This document shows positions 34,918 to 46,218 of a stretch of 64,000 bases of DNA, piece after piece. The translations under genes and the position numbers were made by a program. Positions within the stretch are counted from its first letter, which is position 1. Each line of letters begins with the position of its first letter. Source of the stretch: Cymbidium sinense. Its lineage: Eukaryota > Streptophyta > Magnoliopsida > Asparagales > Orchidaceae. The stretch lies in the NCBI GenBank assembly GCA_021442155.1, contig JAKCPB010000334.1:124001-188000 (forward strand). Reading direction: 5' to 3'. Below the pieces are notes generated by a model. That model made no database searches. It had not been told where the DNA came from and saw only the letters and a program-made list of their open reading frames with translations.

Positions 34918-37400
34918 TGGATCACACATGCACTAGACATGACATGTGAGGGGTCTATGTCGAGGGCAATGAAGAAAAAAATCTGTTGGGGATAAGGTTT
35001 GAATTTGATTTGATTATATGATTTATGGAAAGAAGATCTTCTGGGGATAAGAATCTATAATCCACTATGGATTAAGATTGAAATGACTTTAATTTGTTCT
35101 ATTTTAATTTATTTGGAGGCACATCTACTAGAGATATGGGCTCGAGTTTGTTGGGGATCGGTTATATGAACCTTCTACTAGGGAAGTAGGTTGGGAGTTA
35201 TCAGCTGTGGATTTGGATTTGAGATTAATTTCATAGATTTGTTTGGGGATGTATCCACTAGGGATAAAAGTTTGGATGGATTTCTTTTACTTAGACTCTA
35301 CTGGGGTGTTGGTTTAATTTGGCTCCATTGGGGAGGTTGCTTTTGAATTTGATTTATTTGCTTGACTTATTTATATATGATTTGGGGTTCCACTAGAAGA
35401 AGGGTGTGAATTAACTCAACTAGAAAAAATTAAATCGAGTTTAACTTAGTCTGAGTTAATGTATGAACCCTATCAGTGTGCGATGGACCCACTAAGAAGG
35501 GGCTATATCTGCCTTGGCCTACCTCAGGTTTACAAATGTAAAGGGATAGTCTACCAATTGCGGTGTAGAGCTAGCCAACCTAAGGGGGTGCCTTTCGGTG
35601 TGCAATGACTATGCTAGGAAGAAGGCATAGTAGACTTACATCTTTCAAAGTGAGGAACAACTACTAGGGTGACCTATTAGATGCACAAAAATTGAACCTG
35701 GCCTAGGGTGACTACTGATTGAATGTCGTTGGGGACTTATGTCAACTCAAAAGTAGTCAGGATTAATTTTATGTTAAATTTATGTGATTTGACAATGTTT
35801 ATTTGGTTTAGTTTGATTTCAAATTGAGGGCATATCCATTGGGGATGTGAGATCAATCAAATTTGATAGATTTAATTTATGGACCATGTCTGTATGATGG
35901 ACCCGAAGGGGTTATATCGGATGTGTCTATCGATTTACAAATCCAAAGGGATAGTATACTAGTCATGTGGTAGAGCTAGCCAACCTAAAGGGTTTCTTTT
36001 CAATCAACAACAGTTATGCTAGGAAGAAGGCGTAGTAAACTTACACCTTCTAAATCAGGGAACAACCGTTGAGGTGACCTATTGGTAGCACAACAAATAG
36101 AACCTGACTTAGGAGAGGCAACTAAGTGAATTTCACTAGGGACTTATATCAACTCAAGGGTAATCAGGCGATTCCTACAGGGAGTTTTGCTGACACTGCC
36201 CTAAAGATAGAATGCATGCTTGGGAAAAGGTACCACTAGAGGTGTCCTCCTAATCCATAATTGAATATATATTTTGTTTATATGTTTGCATGGACCCTAT
36301 TGGTGTGTGAGGGACCTCACTAAGAATAGGCTATGTGGGCCTTGACCTATCTTAGATTTACTAGAACAAGGGAGAATCTGCACATCCACAGGATGGATTC
36401 TCCAACCATAGTGGTTGTTAGAAGGAAAGGGGAACTGTCCAATCTGATAGTAACATGGGTAGTGTCTAAATGGATTCACAAAGGATGTGATCCAAATATA
36501 GTGCCCACAGGTGAGGTGTTGTAAAAGGGCATTATCCTAAGCTTTGGAAAAGAAAGCCTCTAGGTGTAAGGTGGCCAATTCAAGGAGAAAGTGTAGCAGT
36601 CTTACATCTGCCATGAGTGGTGTATCTTATGATGCGAGAACCAACCAACTGAAGGTGTATCCATCAGCATGAGTGGAGTATCCATCAGCATAGTGAGCTC
36701 TAACCAACCTAAGGTTCTTGTCGGTGTGCAACAATCAATCTGGAAAGAAAGTAATTTGGCTTACAACTTTCTAAGTAGAATTAAACATCAAGATAGTCTG
36801 TCATCAGTTGGACAAATGCTATCTGACCTAGAGCAATTACTAAGTGGGGAGCTTCGAGGAAGGACTGAACCCAGACTTGAAGTAGTCAAGAGGGATGAAA
36901 CCACTAGGTGACTTATTATAAACCTCAAATATACTTGACCCAGTCAGTGCATGAAGGCTAATCTAAGAAGAAAGTGTAGTAGACTCACATCCTTTTAAAT
37001 AGAGACAACATGAGGTAGCTTACCGGCCATGCAGTAAGGCATACCAAACTAATAAGGCGCTCATTAGTGTGTAGTGGCCAAGTAAGGAAGGAAAGCACAA
37101 CAGACTTGCATCTTTCAAAGCAAGAAGACCGGGTGACACTAGTAGGGTAACAGCCCAACCTAGAGCATCTTGAGGTGCTAGGGTGTTATCTCTACTTAGA
37201 GCAGCCTGAGATAAAAGATAGGTGTTTATTTTATATGTTTGTGTGTAGTTTATGTTTGTTTTGTGTTGATGACGGATAGGATGTTGCTCTAGTTCATTAC
37301 ACTAACCCTAAACACATCATGGTAGATTTGCAAACAATAATACTTTTAACATGGAAGAGATTAAATTTAGAAATGGAAATTTCATTGATGATAATTATTT
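34918..37400 (-). other. G1 3' non-coding region with diverged ~415 base tandem units
   Basis: No gene. Phrases recur with regular order: TGGACCC...GTGTG, AAGGGATAGTCTAC, AGAGCTAGCCAACCTAAG, GCTAGGAAGAAGGC, GTGACCTATTGG, GGGACTTAT..CAACTC. Unit starts at about 35,461, 35,879 and 36,291 give spacings near 418 and 412. Shorter, more diverged units with GGAAAGAAAG, AGACTTACATC and GTGACAC motifs continue to about 37,200. The left part (34,940-35,460) has GGGGAT repeats (TTGGGGATAAG, CTGGGGTG). Long 3' regions with tandem repeats are known for Tat-lineage elements. Confidence 0.65.
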
Positions 37401-38094
37401 TCAAATAAGATTTATTATAATTATTTAAGTATAGCCTATTAATTGAAAACATTGGGTGCTCTCCCTTATGATTAATAAACTGATAAGATTGTCCTTGGCA
37501 GGCCTTCTCTATGGAAAAGGGTCTTACCAAGGGGGTTTAAGCTTCCCTCTCATCCACGACATGCAATAATCAGTCTCTTTAGAACTAAAATAAGCTTTCC
37601 TACTTGAAAAGATTTAGGATGAAAAAACTTGTTATGATCTTGAATTATTTTAGCTTTATATAACTCGAGGTTTTGGCATTCCCGCAGGCGTCTCTCCTCC
37701 AATCCTCTGATCTCTTCTAATCGCACCTTGGCATTCTACTCTATTGTGATCTTGCTACCCATAGCTATCCTTAGTGATGTGAGTTTGACTTCAAATGGTA
37801 GAATGGCTTCAGACCCATATACTAAGGAGAAAGGAGTAGACTGAGTTAGAGTTCTATATGTGGTGCGGTAGGTCCACAAGGCTTTAACTAACTATTCATG
37901 CCACTATCACTTGTACTTGTCGAGTTTCTTCTTCAGTATTTGGATGAGAGTTTTATTGAAGGCTTCTGCTAAGATATTTTTCCTTTGGTATTTGATGGTA
38001 GAATATCTCCAATATATGTTGTGACTTCAGGAAAAGTTGTTTATCTTAGTGCTCTTGAATGCATGACCATTATCAAATATAATTTATCGAGGCA
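36565..38094 (-). repeat. 1.53 kb tandem duplication in G1, left unit
   Basis: This unit and 38,099-39,614 are direct repeats. GTGGCCAA at 36,571 corresponds to GTGGCCAA at 38,105 (offset 1,534), and CGAGGCA at 38,088 to CGAGGCA at 39,608 (offset 1,520). Each unit holds part of the 3' non-coding repeats plus the C-terminal half of integrase. The internal joint reads GAGGCATAGATGTATGGTGG at about 38,090-38,108. G2 has this region only once (about 59,110-60,560). Confidence 0.85.
37420..38094 (-). pseudogene. Integrase C-terminal half, duplicated extra copy (G1)
   Basis: Read leftward from 38,094, the frames give IIFDNGHAFKST (second catalytic Asp of the DDE integrase), LAEAFNKTLIQILKKKL (third catalytic Glu), then WTYRTTYRTLTQSTPFSLVY and YGSEAILPFEVKLTSLR. 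After a Lys-rich stretch the C-terminal FQVGKLILVL, LFHREGLPRTI and INHKGEHPMFSINRLYL follow. These match the catalytic core end and C-terminal domain of Ty3/gypsy integrase. Several stops and frameshifts are present. The N-terminal zinc-binding part and first Asp are absent because the duplication begins inside the domain. Confidence 0.75.
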
Positions 38095-38098
38095 TAGA

Positions 38099-39614
38099 TG
38101 TATGGTGGCCAACTCAAGGAGAAAGTGTAGCAGACTTACATCTGCCATGAGTGGTGTATCCTATGGTGCGAGAACCAACCAACCTAAGGTGTATCCATCA
38201 ACATGAGTGGTGTATCCATCAGCGTGAGAACCAACCGTGTGCGATCAATGCGGAAAGAAAGCATGTAGGCTTACAACTTTCAAAGTGGAACTAAACATCG
38301 AGATAGTCTGTCATTGGTGGGACAGATGCTATCTGACCTAGAGCAATTACTAAGCAGGGAGCTTCTAGGAAGGATTGGACCCAGACTTGAAGTAGTCAGG
38401 AACCACTAGGCAACTTATCCTAAACCTCAAGTATACTCGACCTAGTCAGTGCACGAAGGCTAATCCAAGAATAATGTGTAGCAGACTCACATCCTCTTAA
38501 ACAAAGCCAACATGAGGTAGCATATTAGCCACGTAGTAAGGTGTACCAAACTAATAAGGCACTCATCAGTGTGTGCAGTGGCCAAGTAAGGAAGGAAAGC
38601 ATAGCAGACTTACTTCCTCCAATGCAAGAAGACCACTAAGGTGACACACTAGCAGGGTAGCACGTCAGCCCAACCTAGAGATGCTACTAAGTGAGTGCTG
38701 CTGGGGGTGTTATCTCTACTCAGAGTAGCCCGAGATAAAAGATATATGTTTGTTTTATAGGTTTGTGTGTTGTTTATGTTTGTGTTGTGTTGATGACAGA
38801 TAGGATGATGCTCGAGTTCATTACAGTGACTCTAAACACATCATGGCAAATTCGCAAATAAGAATACTTTAAACATGGAAGAGATTGAATTTGTAATGAA
38901 ATTTTCATTGATGATAATTATTTTCAAACATGATTTATTATAATTATTTAAGTATAGGATATTGATTGGAAGCATTAGGCACTCTCCCTTATGATTAATA
39001 AAGCGATAAGATTCTCCTTGGTAGGCCTTCTCTATGGAAAAAGGGTCTTCCCAAGGGGTTCAAACATGTCTCCCATCTTACGGCAATAATCAATCTCCTT
39101 AGAACTAAAATAAGCTTTCCTACTTGAAAAGCTTTAGGATGGACCAACATGTTGTGAGCTTGAATTATTTTATCTTTGTATAACTTGAGGTTTTGGCATG
39201 CTCATAGGCATCTCTCCTCCAATAGTTCAATCTCTTCTAACCGCACCTTGGGGTTCTACTCCATTGTGATTTTGCTACCCACAACTATCCTTAGTGATGT
39301 GAGTTCAACTTCTAATGGTAGAATGGCTTCAGACCCATACACTAAGGAGAAAGGAGTAGACTGAGTTGGAGTTCTATATATGGTGCAGTAGGCCTACAAG
39401 GCTTCAACTAACTGCTCATGCCACTATCGCTTGTACTTGTCGAGTTTCTTCTTCAGTATTTGGATGAGAGTTTTATTGAAGGCTTCTGCTAAGCCATTTT
39501 CCCTTGGGTAGTTAATGGTAAATTATCTCCAATCTATGCTGTGACTTCAAGTAAAGTTGTTGATCTCAAAGCTCTTGAATGCATGACCATTATCAAATAT
39601 AATTTGTCGAGGCA
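38099..39614 (-). repeat. 1.53 kb tandem duplication in G1, right unit
   Basis: Direct repeat of 36,565-38,094, in the native position next to the remainder of integrase. By eye most differences between the two units are point changes and 1-10 base deletions, the left unit being slightly more decayed in its coding part. Unit boundaries are not flanked by recognisable terminal repeats, which favours unequal exchange or slippage over transposition. Confidence 0.85.
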
Positions 39615-40000
39615 CTCTGTACCTATATACAATTTGGTTCCTAAAAAATTATAACATCTTTTCTATGACCTCTTTGGCGAGAATCACCTTCACCCATTTG
39701 GAAAAGTAGTAGTAAAAGCTAAGATGAATCAATGACCCTTGGAAGGAGGATCAATCGGACCACTATGTACCAAATGGCCATGAGGCCAATGTAGGATGTA
39801 GAATGTTGGGCGGTTGGTGTAGGACCATAATATGTATTTGACCGGTGGCAACCATATCCATGCAATCTTTGATCATTGGCGGTAGAATCTAATCTATTGA
39901 TCTTGGCTTTCATCTTTGGATTGGATTGGCTAGCTCGCATAATCAGTGTACCTTGGTCAGATCCTCTTCATGCTTGTATAAATAATAACCACATATGATC
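38990..40000 (-). pseudogene. Integrase (G1), broken
   Basis: From 40,000 leftward the pieces are: a decayed zinc-binding region, PPNILHPTLASWPF near 39,770-39,810 (the conserved stretch before the catalytic core), a decayed first-Asp segment, YFSKWVKVILA near 39,690-39,725, then VYRYRVPRQIIFDNGHAF with the second Asp at about 39,590-39,600. ENGLAEAFNKTL at about 39,465-39,500 carries the catalytic Glu. LVYGSEAILPLEVELTSLR and the C-terminal FQVGKLILVLRRL follow. The order is that of gypsy integrases, which insert the cDNA. The first-Asp WGIDIVG motif that is clear in G2 (about 60,730) is deleted or scrambled here. Confidence 0.78.
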
Positions 40001-40354
40001 GAAAGAACGGTGATAGACACACACCATCCATAAGTGCTCTCTACTTTATCTGATGAGCTTGAGACTTCTCTTGAGGTAGTTTTCCTTCAATTAGGTAATC
40101 CATGAATGGTTGCCTCTAATCTAACTCTCATCCTTCCTGGAAATGGCAACCTCCCCTTCAAGAGAGTGCTTTTTGATGAGTTCAATATCAATAATAAATA
40201 AGAATTATCTATTTTGGATTTTTATTGATATGGACTCATCCTTTGGACAAGCCAACACCTTGGCAAGTTTGGCTAAAGCATACCTTATGGCATTCTATCC
40301 TCAAGAAATCTTATAAATTGTAACCCTTAGGATTTGGGCCAACAACTCCATGGT

Positions 40355-40693
40355 CTACTTATGGTAGTGATGGAGCTTGGGCTTTATAACCTTATATGAC
40401 CCAGCAATTTGTTTGATAACTAGCTGAGAATCCCCGAAGATGTTGATGTTCTGGATGCTTAGAGTAATGGCTAACTCTAGATCGATAATCAAATCTTCAT
40501 ATTTGGCTTCGTTGTTGGTGCAGGGATTGGACATATGATATGAGAATCTCATCACATTACAGTCTATAGTTAAGAGAACTATTCCTACCCTACCTTTCAC
40601 GGAATAGTATATTATGGTTCTTGTCCTCTTTGAGAGGGAAGCACCATCAAAGTACATCTCCCAATGGTGAATACTAGTATCCCCTAAGTTCAT
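40355..40693 (-). pseudogene. Additional RNase H domain of the Tat type (G1), nearly intact frame
   Basis: An uninterrupted frame of 112 residues. It contains WEMYFDGASLS (first Asp), CTNNEAKYEDLIIDLELAI (Glu) and NINIFGDSQLVIKQIAGSY (second catalytic Asp). These are hallmarks of the extra, archaeal/plant-like RNase H found after the normal RNase H in plant Tat retrotransposons. It is the best preserved protein domain in the window; three of the catalytic acids are visible. It follows the RT and ordinary RNase H (41.9-40.97 kb) and precedes integrase, the expected position. Flanking frames are broken, so it is a relic of the polyprotein, not a separate gene. Confidence 0.85.
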
Positions 40694-40970
40694 AATTTTT
40701 CATCGGGAGATCATCACTAAGTAGAGTCGTAGAAGTAGGTGTCTTTGCTAAGAAATCCACTAGTGCTTGTCCTTTCATTGCATGGAGGAATACAAAGGAA
40801 ATATCAAACTGTGAGAGGATCATGGACCATCGTGCCAACCATCCAGATAGTGTCGGTCATGTCATTAGATACTATAGTGGATTGATCCTAAAGATTAAGT
40901 TCACCACTTGTTGTGTTGTTTCTTTGGGATGTAAAGATTAAAGCTAAGCAATGCTTCTCAATGGGTAGAT

Positions 40971-41910
40971 AATTAGCCTAAGCACGGATTAAAAGACAAC
41001 TAAGGTAGTAGAGTGTGTTTTTCATCCCTTCATCATTAGCTTGGGTCAATACAGCACCAAGAGAGTCATCTAATGCATCAGTGTAAAGTTTGAGCAGCTT
41101 GCCTAGGATAGGGGCTACTAGAACTGGCGGTGTCATCAGGTAATGCTTGATGTCTTTGAAGGCATGCACACACTTATCATCCTACTTAAACTTGGCATCC
41201 ATTTTGACAAGTGCTGAGAATGCCTGACATCTTTACGATTGGTTGGATATAAAGCATCTTAGATATGCCAACTGCCCTTGGAATGATCTGAGTTGAGTTA
41301 AATTTTTTAGGGGTGGCATTTCTAATATCACCTTGATCATCTCCATTGATTACGATTCCCTAATGTCATACATAAACCCAAGGAATTTCCACGAAGCTAC
41401 TAGCACACTTTAGGGGTTCATTTTGAGGTTAAATTATCTTAACTTGAAAACTACTCTCAAGTCAAAGGTATGGTCTTCTTTTCTCTACTTTTGATGATCG
41501 ACATGATGATGAATGAATGAGTTAGTCGAAGATTCGAGTCATAGCCCGTTGATATGTAGCACCAGCATTTTTAAGGCTGAAGGGCATGACCTTATAGCAA
41601 AATGATTATTATCAAGGTTCTAAAAGCTATGTTTCTTTCATCTTCATGAACCATTATTTGGTTATATCTAGATGAGCCATCCATGAAAAGAAGAGCATGA
41701 GATGAGGCAATGTCCACCATCGACTCGATTGGTGGAAATTCATCTTTTGGACATGCTTTATTTAAATCCATAAAATCGATGCATATTTGAATTTGGCCAT
41801 TCTTTTTCTTAATTGGGATGATGTTGGCTAGCCAGGTAAGGTATTTTTCTTTTCTGATGGAGCCAACATTGATCAATTTCTTGACTTCAAAAATGACTTA
41901 TTGTTCTATG
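40971..41910 (-). pseudogene. Reverse transcriptase and ordinary RNase H region (G1), broken
   Basis: Frame 41,592-41,876 reads TWLANIIPIKKKNGQIQICI, DFMDLNKACPKDEFPP and FMDGSSRYNQI, which are RT motifs 1-3 of Ty3/gypsy including the first catalytic Asp (MDG). Leftward, about 41,525-41,600 gives VMPFSLKNAGATYQRAMTRI. The YVDD catalytic box near 41,480-41,500 is degraded (only VD remains, with frameshift). RT thumb pieces (SFQGQLAYLRCFI) precede frame 40,978-41,169, which is HAFKDIKHYLMTPPVLVAP and LYTDALDDSLGAVLTQ, the start of the ordinary gypsy RNase H. Confidence 0.82.
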
Positions 41911-42990
41911 TCTAATCACATGTGCCTAGGAGCTTGCTTGATAGGGTTAGAAGTAGGCTCTATTGCTACTTTATGGACTACTACATCAGGAGCCAATCCA
42001 ATCATCTTTTTATAACTCTATGGAAAGTGGTCCTTAAACTCAATCAATAGCTCAACTAAGTCATTGGTTTCAATTTCATTCAATAAAGAATTGATGTATG
42101 TCGGGCGTGGATCTTCTTTAGTTCCTAAGTTGATTTCTTTGAGCTCATCAATGGTTGACTTAATCTCTTCTTCAACTTCGGCGTGCATCTTTGACTTAAA
42201 ATCATTTGGATCATCAAGTTTCTAAGCACAACTCCTCATATGAGTTAATGTGATTTGAAAAGAAATTATCAATTCCAAATGATTGGTGATGACTAAGCGG
42301 TCATCATCGATTGGAACCTTGCGAATCTTAGTCCCTTGATTGAGAGCTTTTGCATTTGTTCTTATATATTCTTTCAAAGTAGTCTGACCTGTGCTTTGAC
42401 AAGTATGTGGGATTAACCCTTTCTTTGTTAAATTATGAACACAAGGTAATTACCAATCAAAAGGTAATTCTATAAATTTTTTATAGGAATCATCCTTAAG
42501 TTATACATCAACTTCTTGAATTGAGGATGATGCTTCGAGAAAGAACCTCTGTGTCTTCACACCTGTGGATGACTTAAGGGCTTTCTTAACTACCAAACCC
42601 TTAACTTTTTGAGAGGAAAGTGGGGTTAGAGCAAAGGTTGCCAACTGATGCCTAACTTATTCACATATAGACTTGGATACACTTATGCTTTACTTTGGAG
42701 CTTGGTCTTCATCGCTATCTGGCTCAAGTGTCATCTCCAAGAGAATCTACTATTGAGAAGAGTTGACTGGTGTGCTAAACGTATAAGACTCATCCTATGA
42801 ACTAGATTCTAAGTCTACATGGATAGCAGGTGTACTCCTGGTAGCTGGGACATATCTTCTATTGGGTGGCCAATAAGGAGATTTTCCACCCCTAGAACTG
42901 CCTCTAAACTAGCCTCTTCATCTACCTGGTGGAGGTCAGGTCATCCTACCCTTATGTTCGAATGGAGTAAAGCGTGGGTGGAATCTAATG
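41911..42990 (-). pseudogene. Protease-RT linker of the polyprotein (G1), broken
   Basis: Poorly conserved stretch between protease and RT. Readable pieces match Tat-type polyproteins: KTQRFFLEASSS near 42,520-42,560, a segment with LPFDW near 42,470, EIKSTIDELKEINLGTKEDP and RPTYINSLLNEIE near 42,070-42,180, then LIEFKDHFP and APRHM before RT. These correspond to the linker that precedes RT in related elements (KEINLGT..DPRP). Several stops are present. No enzymatic motif is expected here. Confidence 0.65.
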
Positions 42991-43391
42991 TCAGGCTCCA
43001 CTTCCTCCTCCAAGTCTATTTTTGCTCCTTTTATTTTCTTTTTTATTTTCTCTTTTCTTTTCTTTTTTTTCTCTTCCTTTTTCTTTTTCTTTTTCTTTTA
43101 TTTCTAAACTTTGGCCAAGTTTATGAGAATAGACTTGTTGATTTTGAGGGAGGTAGTAAGCTGCATCATCATATATCGACCTCATGAGCGTAAATGGCTT
43201 GAGATCTCTTTTGACATAGTAGGCGATCCCACCTCTCAAAAAACTTCATACACGATGTAGAAAGGATGGAACTATGATGTTCTCATGTATCCATGTTCTC
43301 CCAAACAAAGTGTTGAAAGATGTATTGAGTGTATAATGTAAAACTTGGTCTTTCAATCATCTATCTCAAGGCACTATGGAACCTAAGGCTT
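42991..43391 (-). pseudogene. Protease end region (G1), broken
   Basis: Read leftward: LNTSFNTLFGRTWIHEN near 43,275-43,325, the counterpart of the GRPWIHE motif that follows the aspartic protease core in Tat elements, with Pro changed to Thr. Then a frame at 42,991-43,239 gives GGIAYYVKRDLKPF, DDAAYYLPQNQQVYSHKLGQ and a highly charged run of Lys and Glu. The active-site D-S/T-G motif lies upstream of what is present. No gag (zinc knuckle or capsid) can be found to the right. Confidence 0.72.
43021..43107 (-). repeat. Polypurine coding microsatellite (Lys/Glu linker), G1
   Basis: On the + strand a run of TTTTTCTTTTTCTTTT and similar; on the coding strand it is AAAAGA/GAAAAG, encoding alternating Lys and Glu with a few Arg and Asn. 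The counterpart in G2 (63,545-63,706) is about twice as long. Confidence 0.75.
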
Positions 43392-44330
43392 GTTGACCTC
43401 ACTTTTGGAGTGTGGATTCAATCTTCTCATCTTAGACTTAGAAGTCTTCTAGACACTAAGACTTCCCTAGTCATAAGATACTTCTAACAATTATTGAAAC
43501 ACTTAACCTAAGCCTAAAGACTTAGAAGGGTTAACCATAAGATTAGGTTATGCCTTAGGGATTAGGATAATCCACCTACTCTACAACCAAAATCCAATCC
43601 ATGTTCACCTTCTTAAACTAAACCTCAAGTTCAATTCAAACATCAAATTCAAATCCAAATCCAAACCCAAATTCCAAAACCAAATGGTTGAAGCCCTTGA
43701 TCAAATCCAAATTTGAAACCCTTCTTAAGCCATATGACCCCCATGGACTTAGCCAAATCTTAATCCAAATCAATCAAAATCAACTGATTTTCTCATAATC
43801 AATTTATATCTTCAATCATCCTCCTAAATATAAATCAAATCTATATTCAAATGATCAAAACTAAATCAACTAAATCAAATTATATCAAAACCCTTCCTAA
43901 GGCATATGACTATCCATGGACTTTGCCAAATCTTAATCAGAATCAGGTTAAATTCAATTGATTTTCTCCCAAATCAATCATATTTTCAATCATCTTCACA
44001 AATTTAAATGAAATATACATTTAAATGATCAAAACTAAATCAAAACAAATCAAAATACAAACCTAAGCTACATGACCTAACTCCATGGACTTAGCCAAAT
44101 TTCTTCATTCCAAAACCCAAATTCAATTTATTTTCTCATGAATCAATCATACCTTCAATCATATTCACAAATATAAATAAAATCTATAATCATCAAGCCA
44201 AACCAAAATCAACCCAAGTCAAACCCAACTTAATCATTTTGACTTGAAATGTTCAAATGAACCAAAACCCATTTGAACCCAAGCTAATTGAAATTGAATT
44301 AATATATTAATGCCAAATCCATATATAAAC
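43392..44330. other. Non-coding, A/C-rich sequence beside G1
   Basis: Rich in CAAATCAAAACC, ATCCAAATCC and TCAATCAT words. Phrases such as CATGGACTTAGCCAAATCT and TTTTCTCATAATCAAT recur at about 43,745, 43,915 and 44,090, so it is itself made of diverged ~170 base units (CATATGACC..CATGGACTT.GCCAAAT). No coding frame is visible. It could be LTR or gag-side DNA of an element, or an unrelated repeat. Confidence 0.5.
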
Positions 44331-46218
44331 TCAACTAAATCAAACTCAACCCAAAATCAAGCCAACTAACCCCAATTGGTCTATTTGACCCAAAGTGGCC
44401 AACTTGACCTATTTGAGCCAAGTTCTAATCCTACCCAAATTAGATTGAACCAAGCCCATCAAAACCTCCCATCATAATCATTGATCACCCTAGGTTGATC
44501 AATTGTCATAAATTGGGTCAAACAAAGTCAACTTGGTCATTTTACCATGTCAACCACTTAACCCATATGAACTTAAACTAGCCAAATTGCAACCTAAGCC
44601 AAATCCCTTGAAACAAATGATTCATACCAAATCAAAATCAATATTTGAATATGACTTGCCTTCAATTGAGTCAAACCAAACCCAATTGGCCCTCTTGACC
44701 CAAGTTGACCCAAATTGGCCTAAAAGACCAAATTGGGTCAAATCAAAATATAAACTAAATTGATTGCAATGGCTCAAGTTCATTCTAAATTGATTGTTGA
44801 ACTTGACCAAAGCCATGATTGGACCTAATTGAACCCAATTGACCTTATTTGACCTAAATGTTCAAGTTGGCCTAAATCAAAATAAAATCCAAATTAATGA
44901 AACCAAAGTCTACAATCATCTTCGATTGGTCAACTAAACCCAAACCAACACCCAACCCAAGCCAATTTGGCCAATTTGATCAAATTGGTCAACTTAACCA
45001 ATTTGACCCAAATGAATTCAAATGACCCAAAATCAAATCTAAAAACCAATTGAACCAAAACATCCCAAATGATCATATGAACTTGACCCAACCCTTGGTT
45101 TGACCCAATTTGACCAATTGGTCAACTTGACCCAACCTAAATTTGACCTAAATGAGTTAAATTGAGCCAAACTTAACCAAATCAACTCCAAGACTTGAAA
45201 TTTGGGCTAACCCACTTTTGGCTCATTTCAAATATGCTCAAATCAAATCAATGCAAAATGATCATTCTACCCTTGGGTCAAGGGCATCACATGAGACAAA
45301 TCACCCATGGTCATCCCATCATATATGAACTCCTAAATCAAACTCATCCAATCAAGCCACCTGGTTGGTCACTTGACCCATGGCCAACTTGACCTATTTG
45401 AGCATTCTTATATTACCCAAATTAGGTGAACCAAGCCCTCAAACCTCCCATCATGATGGTGAGATCACCAGGTTGATCAAATGTCATAAAGGTCAAATAA
45501 AGTCAACTTGGTCATTTTACCATGTCACCACTTAACTCATATGAACTTAAACTAGCCAAATTGCAACCTAAGCCAAATCCCTTGAAACAAATGTTCATAC
45601 CAAATCAAAATCAATATTTGAATATGACTTTCTCCATTCAAACCAAACCAATTGGTCCTCTTGACAAGTTGACCTTTTAGACCAAATTGGGTCAAATCAA
45701 ATATAAACTAAATTTCACAACCAACTCAAGTTCATTATATTGATTGTTCTTGACCAAAAGCCATGATTGGACCTATTGAACAATTGATAGTTCAATTTGA
45801 CCTAAATGTTCAAGTTGGCTAAATCAAAGCAAATCCAAATTGTGAAACCAAATCCTACAATCATCTTCAATCAACCCAAACCACACAAAAGCTTTGGTCA
45901 ATTTGATCAAATTGTCAACAACATTTGACCCAAATGAATTCAAATGACCCAAAATCAAATCTAAGCCAAACTAAACCAAACCAATTTGAAAACATCCCAA
46001 ATGATCATATAACTTGACAATTAGTTTGACCCAATTTGACCAATTGGTGAACTTGACCCAACTCCAATTTGACCTAAAGTTGATTGAGCCAAACTTAACA
46101 AATCAACTCTAGCTTGAATTTTGGGCTCCACTTTTGGCTCATTTCAATATGCTAAATCAAATCAATGCCAAATGATCATTTTTGGGTCAAGGGCATCACA
46201 TGAGACAAATCACCCATG
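44331..46218. repeat. ~0.95 kb direct tandem duplication, TTGACC-rich
   Basis: Unit 1 (about 44,331-45,310) and unit 2 (about 45,321-46,218) align collinearly. Examples are AGTCAACTTGGTCATTTTAC at 44,526 and 45,501, and the shared end GTCAAGGGCATCACATGAGA near 45,277 and 46,187; the offset falls from about 990 to 909 through deletions in unit 2. Both are full of TTGACC, GGTCAA and CAAATTGG words, giving many partial palindromes (for example TTGACCAATTGGTCAA near 45,110). Short open frames here show no family resemblance. No gene is called. Confidence 0.8.

Larger units (their letters stand above)
34918..43391 (-). mobile_element. Ty3/gypsy retrotransposon G1, Tat-type pol, gag absent, LTRs not delimited
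   Basis: Coding strand is -. Reading from 43,391 leftward: protease region, Lys/Glu-rich linker, RT, the ordinary gypsy RNase H, a connection, a second RNase H, integrase, then a long repeat-rich non-coding 3' region to about 34,918. Two RNase H regions after RT are known from the plant Tat lineage (Ogre, Retand and relatives), which supports that assignment. All frames are broken. Sequence matching G2 holds to the end of the window counterpart (43,391 here, 64,000 there), so whether G1 really stops at 43,391 cannot be decided. I could not find a convincing TG..CA long terminal repeat pair, primer-binding site or polypurine tract. Confidence 0.8.

Noticed and set aside
44533..44763. Short frames in the TTGACC-rich segment (44,533-44,763, 44,622-44,816, 45,195-45,392)
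   Set aside because: Not conserved between the two tandem units and no family resemblance; they follow the repeat words.
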